Part shown: positions 47,801-58,037 of the stretch, in pieces
Layout: the number at the start of each line of letters is the position of its first letter
Numbering within the stretch: position 1 is the first letter of the stretch
NCBI GenBank assembly: GCA_001931905.2
Contig: MSJI02000111.1
Coordinates: forward strand, 1-64,000
Direction of reading: 5' to 3'
Source of the DNA: Cladosporium sp. IMV 00045
Taxonomy: Eukaryota; Ascomycota; Dothideomycetes; Cladosporiales; Cladosporiaceae
DNA: 64,000 nucleotides
Notes under the pieces: model-generated
What the model saw: the letters and a program-made list of their open reading frames with translations, nothing else
Databases searched by the model: none
What the model was told of the DNA's origin: nothing
Program-made: the position numbers and the translations under genes

Positions 47801-48787
47801 CTTTTGCAGCTGCTTTTCTTCAATTGTACTGCCAAAAATCTCCTTCATCTGGCGTAATGTCACCTCAGATCGTGCTTGTAGACGAGCAAACTTCTCCTTC
47901 AAAGCTTCTTGGTAGAGCTCGACGGCTGCCTTTCGGGCTGCCTCATCTGCTTCTTCTCTGTCTCTCTTTTCCTTCTGCTTGCGTTCCAAGTCTCTGACTA
48001 ATTCAGCCCTGATTTCGAGAGCAAGAACGTCGGCACTAGCGCCTCCATACTCGCCTCGAGTGGACCTCCCCGTTGAACGGCGTACAGGATGCGCTAGGGA
48101 GCCTCCTCCTTGCTGATCATCTGACATCCCGGGTGGCTCATACCTTATGCGAACATGTCTTCCAGACGGCTCAAGTGCAGGATCCGAGATTTGTGTTGCC
48201 ATGGCCGCGCGCTGTTCTTCGTCTTTCGCCTGTCGCAGAAGCTGTCTTGCAAGTTTCAAACTTTTCGCATGTGCAACAATACTCTCATCGCCTGCTGCTC
48301 TGTCTGCAGGCGTGCTTCCTGTTTGGGATTGAATGCAGCTTCGGGCTAGGAGGATGTCCGTTTTCATCACATGCAACTCCGACCTAACGACGTCGACCTG
48401 TGGTCTGACCAAGGGCCAGAATGCTCGTGTAAGCCTACCAACGACGATGTCCTCGGGTTTGATGTTGACTATTGCCGCAGGGTCTTCCGGAAGGCGTGCC
48501 TTTGTGAGGAGTTCCACAAGTCGCTTGATGAGTCTGTCAGAGTCCTTGGTGCATTTCTCTGCTAATTTGATACTTCCTTCACCCAGCACGTTGGATGACT
48601 GGCTGTTTTCCACCAGAGACCTGAGTTCATTGACTTGTATAATGGTTGCCTCAAGCTCGGCAGCAAGGCCGATGATGCTGTCGCGGGAATCCTTGTAGTC
48701 TCCAATATAAGTATTGAGAGTCCTGGCTAATGAGAAACCGATCTGGACTGTGCCTATGATCGCACTGGCTTCTCCGATGCCAGCCAT
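44886..48787 (-). CDS. Large protein with HeLo-like / fungal STAND N-terminal domain
   Basis: My model has four exons: 48787-47649, 47591-45377, 45297-45223 and 45173-44886, giving 1238 aa. The first 100 or so residues (MAGIGEASAIIGTVQIGFSL onward) match the HeLo-like fungal N-terminal domain found on STAND proteins and linked to fungal cell-death signalling. A coiled coil rich in Glu/Lys/Arg follows at about 265-350. Exon 2 begins RWFSRRRSS and contains a conserved-looking stretch around YIEGIVTFNPTDHYVWDWTT, then long Arg/Asp/Glu/Pro-rich disordered parts. I see no NACHT, NB-ARC or ankyrin repeats. The stop at 47624 lies inside a 57-nt intron (donor GTACGT, branch-like CTAAT, acceptor ACAG); splicing it restores one frame exactly. 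Without that splice it would be read as two genes. The function is inferred only from the N-terminal domain. Confidence 0.75.
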
Positions 48788-49722
48788 TTGTCCAAGAGCT
48801 AGCTGTTGCTTCCAGTATCTCGTTCGCGCGTCCGCATCGCACCTCTGCTGCTTGACTGGGCTGAGAGCATGCTAAAACTTCATGGCGGCGCTGTCCTGTC
48901 AAGGGGCTGAAGGTCTGACTGCAACATAGGTCTTGAGATTGCAGCTCAGTGGCTGGTTGCCAGGCCATAATGCCATCGGGGAGGTGGGGACCGCGCGCAT
49001 TATGGCGTGCCCTCATTGCGGACTAGTCTTCAGCCGCACAGAATGCATGCTCGAGGCGTCGCTTAGAGCACGGTGCATGATAAGCTGCTGTGCAACGCGG
49101 AGCAAGGCTCTAAGCGGAAGAAGATATGCCAAAATGTACATCGTCGTATTACTTGCGCTGACGAACGGAAAAGGCTTGAGAGTGTCAAGCAATGTTGATG
49201 TGAAGTCAAATCAAGGTCGATCAATCAAATCACGAAGTCTTTCGTCCCCGCACCCCCACGTCGCCAGCAATCTCCAGGAAGAGACGACTCTGCTTCCCAC
49301 TCCTGCTCGGCATGAATCTCAAGCCTTGTGAATAAATCCATCGATGTGAGGCGATGATATGTACTAAGAAAGAAACCTTATTCATAAAGCAAAAAAAATA
49401 GTCGGGGTATCGTTGATACGACAATCATATATATACGCAATGGCATATCTACGTGTACCTGAATTACCTTGGATTTATGTACGCATAGAATAGTGCAAGT
49501 GTATTCAGCCTGCTGACATAAATGTTTACAGCACCAAAAACGGACAATCGGGGTTCATACGCCGATGGAAGGATCATGATTGAAATTATAAGTCAAACAT
49601 GAAATCCTCCAGATCAAGGTGAACTTGTCAGAACATCTATAACATCAGAGTACACCCAGCCTGGCGAATTCAGCACCTTTTTACGCACCTTGGTCTTCTA
49701 GATTTCCGCGCAAGCTTTCACT
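48788..49722. other. Divergent intergenic region
   Basis: Shared upstream region of the HeLo-like gene (minus) and the SRPBCC gene (plus). The right half (49360-49680) is AT-rich. No RNA gene or repeat is recognised. Confidence 0.5.
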
Positions 49723-50310
49723 ATGGTGCTGGTATCAACAACGATAGAAATCGCTAGCTCTCCAGAACACGTTAGGGAAGTCGTACGTTCTTTCTCTTGC
49801 CCTAAATCAACTTTGTTTACCGAATATACACCAATGCTAAGATAACATATCAACCAGTTCCTCGACTTCCCCCGCCTCCCCCAGTGGACCCAAGCACAAT
49901 TCCAATCCATCGAACCCCAAACCCCCACTCCCCTCGAGCTCAAAGCAGGCGACAAACTCACCGTTTGCCTCGCAAGCGGCACGACATTCTCGCCCGTGAT
50001 ACTTGTACGTTCCCGTAGAAACCCCAAGACCGCATAAACTTACGCTCCCAAGGAAAACACCCACACCTCATTCTCCTGGCGCGGCAGCATCCCCCTCCTC
50101 TTCTCCGGCGACCACTTCTTCCACTTCCAGCCCAGCGAGAGCACGCCGGGCGGCACGACTTTCGTGCACGGCGAGGAGTTTTCGGGGCTGCTCAGTGGGG
50201 TTTTCGCTTGGTTTGGGAAAGGCGAGGAGGCGGGGAGCGGGTTTGAGAGGTTTAATGCGGATTTGAAGGCCGAGGCTGAACGGGAGAGGGTGGGGGTGGG
50301 GAGAGTTTGA
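49723..50310 (+). CDS. Small SRPBCC-fold (START/polyketide-cyclase-like) protein
   Basis: Three short exons, all phase 0: 49723-49782, 49858-50004 and 50053-50310, giving 154 aa. No single long frame reveals it. The protein opens MVLVSTTIEIASSPEHVREV and splices into FLDFPRLPQWTQAQFQSIEP, the usual first strand, helix and W of SRPBCC proteins. It continues GDKLTVCLASGTTFSPVIL and then HTSFSWRGSIPLLFSGDHFF, FVHGEEFSGLLSGVFAW and a last helix FERFNADLKAEAER. SRPBCC folds hold a hydrophobic ligand in a deep pocket. The ligand is unknown here. Single-domain versions are common in filamentous fungi. It is convergent with the pectate lyase gene, 131 bp apart. Confidence 0.85.
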
Positions 50311-50441
50311 GGGGGGAGGTAGGCAGGAGTGGGATTGTGGTTTTGAGATATTGAGATTTTGTCTTGGTTTGGATATTGAGGTTATGGGTTTGAGGTTGGA
50401 TGGTGATTTCATCTTTGTCACTACTCTTCCTTCCAACACTC

Positions 50442-51604
50442 TCAAATCTGGCCGACACCCACACCGGCGAGCACGGTGAAGGGCAGCTCGTACAGGTCGG
50501 TCAGCTTGTACTTGTACGGCGCCTTCTTGAAGTTGCCGACTTGGGTGATGTTGACGATGGCGTCGCCGAAGTAGTTCTCTGTGCACGATTCGTTAGCAAT
50601 CTGATCTGCGATCGATCAAAGGCAGACTCCAACTTACTGGCTCCAAGGTTCATGAACCCGTCAATCTCAAAGTCCCCATCAGGACCGGTGTTCGGCGAGT
50701 CCTCCGGAATGACCAAACCGTACGTCGTGGCGGCAGTCCTGGTCTTTCCGAAGAAAGCGTTGGCCTCGACGAGCATCTGGTTGTCGGAGCGCGACTGAAT
50801 GGCCTGGTAGCGGTAGTCGACGTAGAGGTTGTTGTAGATGTGCTGGTGGCCGAAGCGGCCGGAGGGCCCGCGCGTGCCGCAGTTGCGCCAGTAGTTGTGG
50901 TGGTAGGTCAGGTGCAATTTGCCGAAGTCGACGTCGCGCAGCGCGTCGCTGTTGCCGATCAGGTTCGACTTCCAGTGGTCGTGGAAGTAGTTCCAGGAAA
51001 TCGTGATCCAGTCGCTGCCCCGGACGGTGTCGAGTTGGCCGTCGTAGTAGTCGGGGCCGAGTTCCTCTGCGGCGAAAGATGGTGGTCAGTATAGTGACGG
51101 GGATCATCTGGCGTTGTACAAATCACACTTACGGCTGAACTCCGACTCGAACTCATTGTGGTCGATCCAAACGCGCGTGCTGTTCTGGATGGTGATGCCA
51201 TCATTGTCAACAATGAAACGAATGGCCAAGTTGCGAACGATGACATTGTCAGCGTGGATGATAGTCATGCCATTCTCTCGAATCTCCGCATTATCACCAA
51301 CACCAATGATGGACTTGTGGCTGCCGACACGCAGACGGGACGGGACGCTGACAGAACCCTCGACGTAGATGGTGCGAGGCGTGTCGCCAGCGACAGCCGC
51401 GACCAAAGCTGCACCGTCGCTGATTGTCACTGTCTCGCCTTTGGCACCGCCGGTGGTCTTGCCGATTGGGTTGTCTCTCGCGTAGCCTACGAGGTCGAAG
51501 TCTCCGAACTTGCTCTTGGGGTGCTTCTCTTTGCCGGGTGCATCGTTGCTTGGGAGGGCGGTGGCAAGAGCCAGGCAGCTGAATAGAATGGCGGTGACCC
51601 TCAT
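50442..51604 (-). CDS. Secreted pectate lyase, family PL1
   Basis: Three exons: 51604-51133, 51066-50638 and 50578-50442, giving 345 aa. Signal peptide MRVTAILFSCLALATALPS. The parallel beta-helix signature motifs are present: VWIDHNEF at 145-152, DYYDGQLD at 163-170, SDWITISWNYFHDH at 175-188 and the RxPxxR block at R223-R228, where family members carry the catalytic Arg and substrate-binding Arg. Asp residues in the VWIDH and DGQLD motifs suit calcium binding. The enzyme cleaves polygalacturonate by beta-elimination outside the cell. The protein ends in GVGVGQI, just after the core fold, with no carbohydrate-binding module. Its presence points to plant-material use or a plant-associated ancestor. 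Confidence 0.94.
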
Positions 51605-52706
51605 AGTGGCGGAATCGAGCGTCTGATTGAAGAGCTGTGTTTCTGCAGTGGATGGAGCGGGACCCCAAAGATTCTTTTATATGCTGGAGGTAACATGTCG
51701 GCAATGCAGCCACCTTCGTTCGATAGCTCAATTTCAATTCGAAGCGATCAATCAATCGTGCCCTGCACCGTTCACCCGAGACGGGAAAATGTCAATCGAA
51801 AAAATAGTTGCATGCCATATCCGAAGCTCAGCTGTTAGTGTAGTCATATCGATAGTCGAACTTTCAAAGCCACGTTTGGCCAACGGTTATTCTTCCGCTC
51901 TCAGCGGATTGGTGTTGTAGGAAACTTCCAAATTGCTGGGCGTTGTTCCTGCATGAACTGTTGATAGCATGTGACTTTGTAGTTTCACAAACAGGCGAGG
52001 ATTGGTGGAACCCGCATCGTCCGCCTTGGCCTCTATGCGGGGTGATTGGGGTCTCCATGGGGAGAAGTGAATCGTCGTATGTTTATATTGACCGAGGTAA
52101 AGCGGTATACTGCAGCTAAATTAATTGAGAAATTGATGGCTGTGGTGTTGTGGGTAATATGCCATTTCTAGGTATCTTGTATCTGCATGTAAGCATGTAC
52201 CCTGCAAGTCTGTGTACCCGACTTGAGCCCCATACTCCGGACGAAAGAATCACGGACATCTTCCAAGCCAGCATAATTCGAATGGACATGTTCAAGATGG
52301 TCAATCGGTCTGGTTCCTTTTGACGTCAATTGGTGTAGCTTCGTAAAGTCCAGGCAAGCTCACGCGATCACCTGCTTCATTTCCATCTTTCCCTACGACC
52401 TGCGCTCAACAGCCACGGCGGATCATGCCTTTGCCACTCGGGCAAGAGTCGCCTGTCTTTACAACTGTTTCGTGCCCTAATCGCCTTGTAAGGCGAGATG
52501 CAGGTTTTACCGATTTTTCAGCCGTCAATAGTGATATTGACTTCAAAGGCGGCCAAAGACTGCACCTGAGTTATTCCGAAAGGCCAGAACAGATATGCAT
52601 CTCGCAGAGCATGCCGTCTTGCAAGAATGTCTTGAGGCCAGATCTTTGGACGTCCCGTCTTGTAATCTCGAGCCGCAATCATGTTCTGCTCACATGACGT
52701 TCAATC
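51605..52706. other. Intergenic, pectate lyase promoter side
   Basis: Upstream of the pectate lyase (minus) and downstream of CTP1 (minus). It contains the TATA box at 51674-51682. No gene is seen. Confidence 0.5.
51674..51682 (-). promoter_or_regulatory. TATA box of the pectate lyase gene
   Basis: On the minus strand the sequence reads CATATAAAAGAATC, 70-78 bp before the ATG at 51604. A clear TATA box fits an inducible secreted-enzyme gene, in contrast to the housekeeping genes nearby where I see none. Confidence 0.6.
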
Positions 52707-53639
52707 TCAGATGTACTTCTTCTCCGGGTCGAGCTTGTCCATCAACTCCATCGACTTCTCGTACATCGTAAAGACGATACCACCGCTGAAGATCAGCCTG
52801 CCGAGTCTAGGCATGGCTCCGCTCCACAGCTTGAAAACACCCTCGTCTTTGAAGATCTTGACGGCGCAATCAACGCTGTTCTTGTACATGCCCTTGGCGT
52901 CCAGACTCTGCATGCGCGTCTTGACCGTGTCAATAGGCTGAGTGGCATAGACAGTGATGATGCCTGCTGCTCCACCAATGGCGAAAGTTGACAAAGTGCC
53001 TAGCTTCTCGCCCGGTGCGACATAAGATTGCGCGGCTTGCTTGATAGAAGTGTATGCGCTGAAGCGGACTGCGGAGTTTGCCGCCTGGCGAGCTGTGGTC
53101 GGCACGAAACCCTTGAAGAAACCTCTGATTCCCTGCTCTCTGGCAATGATGCCGGAGCCGTGCAGGAAGCCTCTCATTCTCGGCTTCGCTTGCTTGCGGT
53201 CGTCGATCAACTGTGTCTTGATGCTCTCAAAGGGAGTCACTGCGAGCAAGCTCTCAGTCGCTCCGGCGCAGAAACCAGACACCACGGTCATGGGACCGCT
53301 GATGGTGCCATCTTCGTTTCCGAGAATCCTCTTGTACTGATCGAACGCGACGAATCTTACACCAGCCTTGATGCTGTTTCCAATGATCAAGGTCGTGCAT
53401 CCGGCATACCATTGCGGTCCAAAGGGCGGGAATGGGATCTTCTGGCCAGCGGCAAGGCGCGAGTTGAGTTGCGTGCGGGTTTTGGCGAATTCGGCAGGGT
53501 AGGTGATGGCGATCTCGACGGCACCAGCACTTGAGCCTGCGATAATGCTGCGCAAAGGGTTCGGCTTCTCTTTCTGCGAGGGCGGTTGTGCCTTGACACC
53601 GACATTGGGCACGGGAACGGCGGCGGGCGCGGATGCCAT
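52707..53639 (-). CDS. CTP1: Mitochondrial citrate/tricarboxylate carrier
   Basis: Intronless, 310 aa. It is a mitochondrial carrier with three repeats of about 100 residues, each with its odd-helix signature: PAEFAKT at 48, PFESIKT at 136, PIDTVKT at 235. Matching segments such as GPQWYAGC and RGFFKGFVP follow the helices. The sequence around ITYPAEFAKTRTQL and YATQPIDTVKTRMQS is typical of the tricarboxylate carrier branch. The protein exchanges citrate for malate or another tricarboxylate across the inner membrane and feeds cytosolic acetyl-CoA and lipid synthesis. The N-terminal 28 residues are Pro/Ala-rich, as in fungal Ctp1. It is divergent from MAM33. Confidence 0.93.
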   Translation of the reverse strand: MASAPAAVPVPNVGVKAQPPSQKEKPNPLRSIIAGSSAGAVEIAITYPAEFAKTRTQLNSRLAAGQKIPFPPFGPQWYAGCTTLIIGNSIKAGVRFVAFDQYKRILGNEDGTISGPMTVVSGFCAGATESLLAVTPFESIKTQLIDDRKQAKPRMRGFLHGSGIIAREQGIRGFFKGFVPTTARQAANSAVRFSAYTSIKQAAQSYVAPGEKLGTLSTFAIGGAAGIITVYATQPIDTVKTRMQSLDAKGMYKNSVDCAVKIFKDEGVFKLWSGAMPRLGRLIFSGGIVFTMYEKSMELMDKLDPEKKYI

Positions 53640-54043
53640 GATTGAGAGCGTTGCGCAGGAAATCCGATCGAGAAGGCGCAGTCTATGGGATGATCACGGA
53701 GAAGAGACAACAACAATAACGGAATGCGTGAGAACAGAACAACAAGTAACAAGGTATTCTTACTCACATCAGATAAATGTTGCGAGTCCTCCCGCAGCGC
53801 GCCAAGGTAGAACTCCGGCGGCGGATGGAAGAAGCTCCAGCTCTCAGGGTTTCTTTGCTGCAGCCCGTGATAGGCAGGTTATGTCACTGCAAAAACACCT
53901 TCCTCCCTCTACCTCTACCATCTTTACCATCACTCTATCAATCCATTCCTCTTGTTTTGTTACAATCAATCAACACTTCTAACACCCTTCGCCACAGCCA
54001 CGTAATTAATCTAGCAAATCTTTAATACCACAACACCACGACG
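53640..54043. promoter_or_regulatory. Shared divergent promoter CTP1/MAM33
   Basis: 404 bp between the two start codons. The right half has a TC/CT-rich leader (53920-54030) before MAM33. No TATA box stands out on either strand. Both products are mitochondrial. Confidence 0.55.
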
Positions 54044-55050
54044 ATGCAGGCTTTCCGCGCCATCGCCCGCTCTGCGCCCAGAGCAACCGCTCGCCTCACT
54101 GCCTCTTCCACCCGCGCATCCATCCGTCCTGCCTTCACCAGCTCAATCAGGACCCAGACCCCTCGCGCTCTGACCGCCGCCTTCAGCACTTCCCGCCCGA
54201 CTTTCGATGTCTCCGCCCAGGAGCTCGCCGCAAAGCTCACCTCTGAGCTCCAACTCGAGAGCGAGAACGCCGACTCCAGCCAGACCGCATCCGACAGCAA
54301 CGTGCAGGAGTTCCTCGGCAGGACTGACTGGACGCTGCACGACGTTGAGGGCGAGCAGGTCGTGAAGCTCAGCCGCAAGTTCGAGGACGAGCTCATCGAG
54401 GTCAGGTTCACCATTGCCGACTTCAACAACCCTTACCCCGAGCACGAAGATGCCGACGAGGCTCTGTACGACGAGGACATGGAACTCGGTGACTCCCAGA
54501 GCGGTGGCGCCAACACCAAGGGCGCCATCAACCAGGGCAACAGCCGTGATGGTAACTTCAAGATTGCGCCTGAGGACAACGTCGCTCCCGGCGACAGGGA
54601 GGCTCTCGCCGATGAGGAGGTAAGAATTGCTGCGGAACACCCTTAAAAAATGACACATGCTGACATCAAGTCCTCCAGGACAACTCCGAGCCCGCCTTCC
54701 CCGCCAACGTGAACGTGCTCATCTCTCGCCCCAGCAAGAAGAACGCCGGCGCTCTGCGCATCAACCTCGTTTCCGACAGCGGCAACTTCACCGTCAACTC
54801 CGTCACGCACCTGCCCTCCGCCGACCTGCCCGAAGCCCAGATCGCCGACGAGCCCATGCCCTCCGAGAAGCTGTACTCCGGCCCTCCCTTCCCCCAGCTC
54901 GACGAGGACCTGCAGGCCCTGCTCGAGACGTACCTCAACGACCGCGGCGTCGACACCGAGCTCGCCATGTTCATCCCCGAATATATCGACGTCAAGGAGC
55001 AAAAGGAGTACCTCGGTTGGTTGAAGAAGGTTAAGGACTTTGTTGAGTAA
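54044..55050 (+). CDS. MAM33: Mitochondrial acidic matrix protein, MAM33/p32 family
   Basis: Exons 54044-54619 and 54679-55050 (59-nt intron, GTAAGA...CCAG), 315 aa. The first 45 residues are rich in Arg, Ser and Ala without acids, ending ALTAAFSTSRP, a good matrix-targeting presequence. Then come the family marks: ELAAKLTSELQLESE, WTLHDVEGEQVVKLSRKFED, the very acidic loop PEHEDADEALYDEDME, and the C-terminal PFPQLDEDLQALLETYL with YIDVKEQKEYLGWLKKVKDF. MAM33/p32 proteins form acidic doughnut trimers in the matrix and help mitochondrial translation and ribosome assembly. Length is slightly above the yeast protein because of the longer acidic insert. Confidence 0.94.
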
Positions 55051-55357
55051 ATGTAATTGGCTCCGAGGCAAATTTCTTACGATGATCATTGATGGAGAAG
55101 AAAAGAACGAGAAAAAGTGTGGGTTCTCTGCTGTGTCCTTCCTTGATGGAGTTCTGGGCTGCGATTACCTACACCACTGTATTATAAATCATGTATCAAA
55201 TCTCAACAACGAATCTTGAAAAGCATATCTTGTCCGAGTGCAATTGCGAGAGCGTGAAGACAAGAAGAAGAAATGACAAGCGTGAACGCTCAAGCACCTT
55301 TGTACATGTGTAGGTATCAACAGAGTCGAAAAGAAAAAAGAAAGAAAGTCGAAAACC
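55051..55357. other. Convergent 3' region
   Basis: Short region between the stops of MAM33 (plus) and the flavin-reductase-like gene (minus). It holds both 3' ends and nothing else visible. Confidence 0.5.
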
Positions 55358-57790
55358 CTAAGAGCCTTTCTCCCAAGAAGTATCCGGTTCACCACGCTCT
55401 TTCCTCTCTTTCTCCGCCTTCCTCTCCTCCCTCCTCCTCTCCTCCCTCTCCGCGAAAAACTTATCAAACTCCTCCATGGCCCGGAAAGCAGTCTCCCTCT
55501 GCTCCTCAGGCGAAGCGAGCCCAGACCTCGTGTCCTCCTCAACAGGCACATCGTCTTCAACCACGCCCTCGCCACTCTCGTCATCCCACGCTTCCTCCTC
55601 AGGCGAGCCCTCGAAATCCTCCCGTCCTGGCCCATCGAGTCCCCGAGCGGTAATGTCGGCGTCTTGTCCCCATCCGTTATTACTACCAACACCACGAGCG
55701 CGAGCGTCAGCGGGAGGACGACCGTGATAATCGTCCTCCTCGAAAAGATCCCTCAGCCGCATCAGCACCGCGCTAATACTATCATACTGCTGTGTCATCT
55801 TGTCCTTCATCTTCTCGTACTCCTCCAACTTAATGATCCCATCACCATACTGCTGCTTCAGAACCTTCGCCTCAAGCAGCGTCGCAGCCTGTCCCTGTTC
55901 GAGAAATGCTTCAAGCATCTGCACGCGCTCGTCGTCTTCCACACCGCCCAGGTCCAGCATTACTGTCACCTCCGCCGCGTGGTGGTGGGCGAGCAGGCGC
56001 GCGGTTTTGCGCTCGCCGGCGGTGATTTCGCTTTCCAGTTGGCTGATTTCTTCCGGCGTCAGGGTGTCTTCTTCGAGCGCGCGTTCGAGCGTTTCGATCC
56101 GTGCCGCGTTTTCCCGGTTGTGTTTGAGGAAGGCGCGCCAGCCGTAGTGATGCATGGGCGGCGGGACGAGGTAGCTGCCTACGGTGCTTTTGAGGATGCG
56201 GTCGGGGATGGGTGGGGAGTTGTTGGTTTTGGTGGAGTAGGATCGGGTGGATGTTTTTGTGAAGGTGGAGAAGGTGCGGTGGAGAGGGTTGTCGGTCTTG
56301 TTGAAGTCTCGAGCGCTTTGCGCGGCGCTTTGGGAGCCCTGATACTCTGATTTGCTGGCCTGTTTCTGGTCCATCGTGTCCGGAGGTGCGTTCCAAGCAC
56401 CGGCGGCGGCCTTCAATGCTTCTTCCAACATGGGCTGTTTGGCAGCTGTCTGGTTTGGAAAGCCTTCGGCTTTGTACGAGGTCTCACTCTTCTCCATCTC
56501 GGAACGAAGTGACTCCTCGTCAAGTATTGGAGACGATGATTCGATCTCACTGATGTCTTTTGTCGTTTCTTCATTCTTCTTAACCTGCTCGTGCATCGAT
56601 GCGATCTGTGAACGATTTCTGCCATCCTCAGTCGAATGAATTTTGCCACCTTTACCAACAACGGTCTCAGAGCCCGGAGGTTCAAGAGGCTGGAGCTCTT
56701 CTCCAAGCTGTCTGTAGCTTCTCCTCCCGTACGCCAACAGCCCGGTATCAGACACATCTGACCCAGTGCTCTTCACATTCGTCACTTTGGCCAGTACCAC
56801 AATATGATCGCCGACTGTCACACACTCATCCCGCATCACATCCGCCTCAACTACCATATGCACAGCTTCGGGCCAATCTATCTGAGGCGGGCTGACAGTG
56901 TTCGCAACACTGCTCCCGGATTGACCGACAAATCGCTCCAGATGGTCAAAGGGCCCGTGTGCCTGCTCATAGGGGAGGGTGAAAGCATGCGCTACAGCAG
57001 CTCCTTCCGGCGTGGCGCGAAGCAAATGTATGCATATTCTCTGACTAGCATCGATCGCATCCCACGTTCTTGATGGGACTTTCAGGTTGAAGGAGACGAC
57101 TGGCCGCGGATTAAGCGTGACCGTGGAGAAGGAGGAGACGGTGACACCGCGAGACCCTCGCGCGGTCGGGTCCAGAGGTAATGTCGAAGTCACCAGTGCG
57201 ACAGGTTGAGTGAGATGTCGAAGAGCCAAACGCATCTTGTCGCCGATTTCTGGTGTAGTATTGGTGTTCTCAAGAGCGCCGCCGGAGACACAGATCATTT
57301 TCAAGACTTTCCGAATCATGTCTGGTTTGCCGCTTAGGAAGATCTTGCGCTCGTCTGCCGGGACGCGTGGGTTGTCTTCGACTGTCATTGTGACAAAGCT
57401 GTCTTTCGCTTTGCGTATGATGTGTTCCTCTCGGACCAGATGCGTCGGCGCCATGAGCTCTATAGACATCCTATCGTTCTTTCTTCTCCCTCGCACGGCG
57501 AATTGCCAGGGCTTGAGACATCCCTTTATGGGGACTTTGTTCAGCGGCTCTGCTTCTAGTTCTTCTGTTGAAATGACGAATTCGCCTCCGACAGGTGTTC
57601 CCTCCACCTTCGAACGTGTGCCCTTGTCATGTTTTGCAAGCAGACCACTGGCCTCACTGCTCTTGCTGCTGTTGTTGCGTCTCGAAACATTCGCGAATCC
57701 AGTACATCCTTTCGGAGGAATCCCAGACCGGACGGTCCACTGGTAGAAGGCCGCGTAGAATTGGCGTCTGGCGGCGCCGTGCGGCTGCAT
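55358..57790 (-). CDS. Flavin-reductase-like FMN-binding domain protein, probably mitochondrial
   Basis: Intronless, 810 aa from the ATG at 57790. The N-terminus (MQPHGAARRQFYAAFYQW, then an Arg/Ser-rich part) resembles a mitochondrial presequence. A flavin-reductase-like domain spans roughly 185-375: MRLALRHLTQPVALVTSTLP, the phosphate-binding-type GVTVSSFSTVTLNPRPVVSF, RICIHLL, and VVEADVMRDECVTVGDHIVV. Such domains bind FMN and reduce it or use it as cofactor. Before it, residues 85-170 form a small domain around IKGCLKPWQFAVRGRRKNDR. After it come about 430 residues of low-complexity and coiled-coil sequence, ending in an Arg/Glu-rich helix. This is far longer than bacterial flavin reductases (about 170-200 aa). 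The reaction is not predictable. Confidence 0.8.
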   Translation of the reverse strand: MQPHGAARRQFYAAFYQWTVRSGIPPKGCTGFANVSRRNNSSKSSEASGLLAKHDKGTRSKVEGTPVGGEFVISTEELEAEPLNKVPIKGCLKPWQFAVRGRRKNDRMSIELMAPTHLVREEHIIRKAKDSFVTMTVEDNPRVPADERKIFLSGKPDMIRKVLKMICVSGGALENTNTTPEIGDKMRLALRHLTQPVALVTSTLPLDPTARGSRGVTVSSFSTVTLNPRPVVSFNLKVPSRTWDAIDASQRICIHLLRATPEGAAVAHAFTLPYEQAHGPFDHLERFVGQSGSSVANTVSPPQIDWPEAVHMVVEADVMRDECVTVGDHIVVLAKVTNVKSTGSDVSDTGLLAYGRRSYRQLGEELQPLEPPGSETVVGKGGKIHSTEDGRNRSQIASMHEQVKKNEETTKDISEIESSSPILDEESLRSEMEKSETSYKAEGFPNQTAAKQPMLEEALKAAAGAWNAPPDTMDQKQASKSEYQGSQSAAQSARDFNKTDNPLHRTFSTFTKTSTRSYSTKTNNSPPIPDRILKSTVGSYLVPPPMHHYGWRAFLKHNRENAARIETLERALEEDTLTPEEISQLESEITAGERKTARLLAHHHAAEVTVMLDLGGVEDDERVQMLEAFLEQGQAATLLEAKVLKQQYGDGIIKLEEYEKMKDKMTQQYDSISAVLMRLRDLFEEDDYHGRPPADARARGVGSNNGWGQDADITARGLDGPGREDFEGSPEEEAWDDESGEGVVEDDVPVEEDTRSGLASPEEQRETAFRAMEEFDKFFAEREERRREERKAEKERKERGEPDTSWEKGS

Positions 57791-58037
57791 TGTACTCCAG
57801 TGACCGTCTAGTTGTTTATGCGATCCAGGAAAGCGGTAGGAAATCTCCAGAACCGCACGCGACCATTAGCTAAGCTGTTTCCATGAAATCAACCTCAAGA
57901 GTGGTCTCGGTACCGGTTAAACGCTAGCGAAGTCCCCCTCCGCATCCTCTTCCGCTTGCCGCAGAACGAACAACTCCATACAGCGGCATTGGAGTCCATC
58001 GCGAAAGCACATCACAGAAAACACCACAACACCAAAA
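57791..58037. promoter_or_regulatory. Shared divergent promoter, flavin-reductase-like gene / bL31m
   Basis: 247 bp between start codons. A-rich and CA-rich just before the bL31m ATG. No TATA box is evident. Confidence 0.5.

Noticed and set aside
47624..48787. Stand-alone 387-aa HeLo-like gene separate from the downstream frame
   Set aside because: The downstream frame lacks an ATG at its beginning, is in the same phase, and a good 57-nt intron removes the stop. Kept only as a possible intron-retention product.
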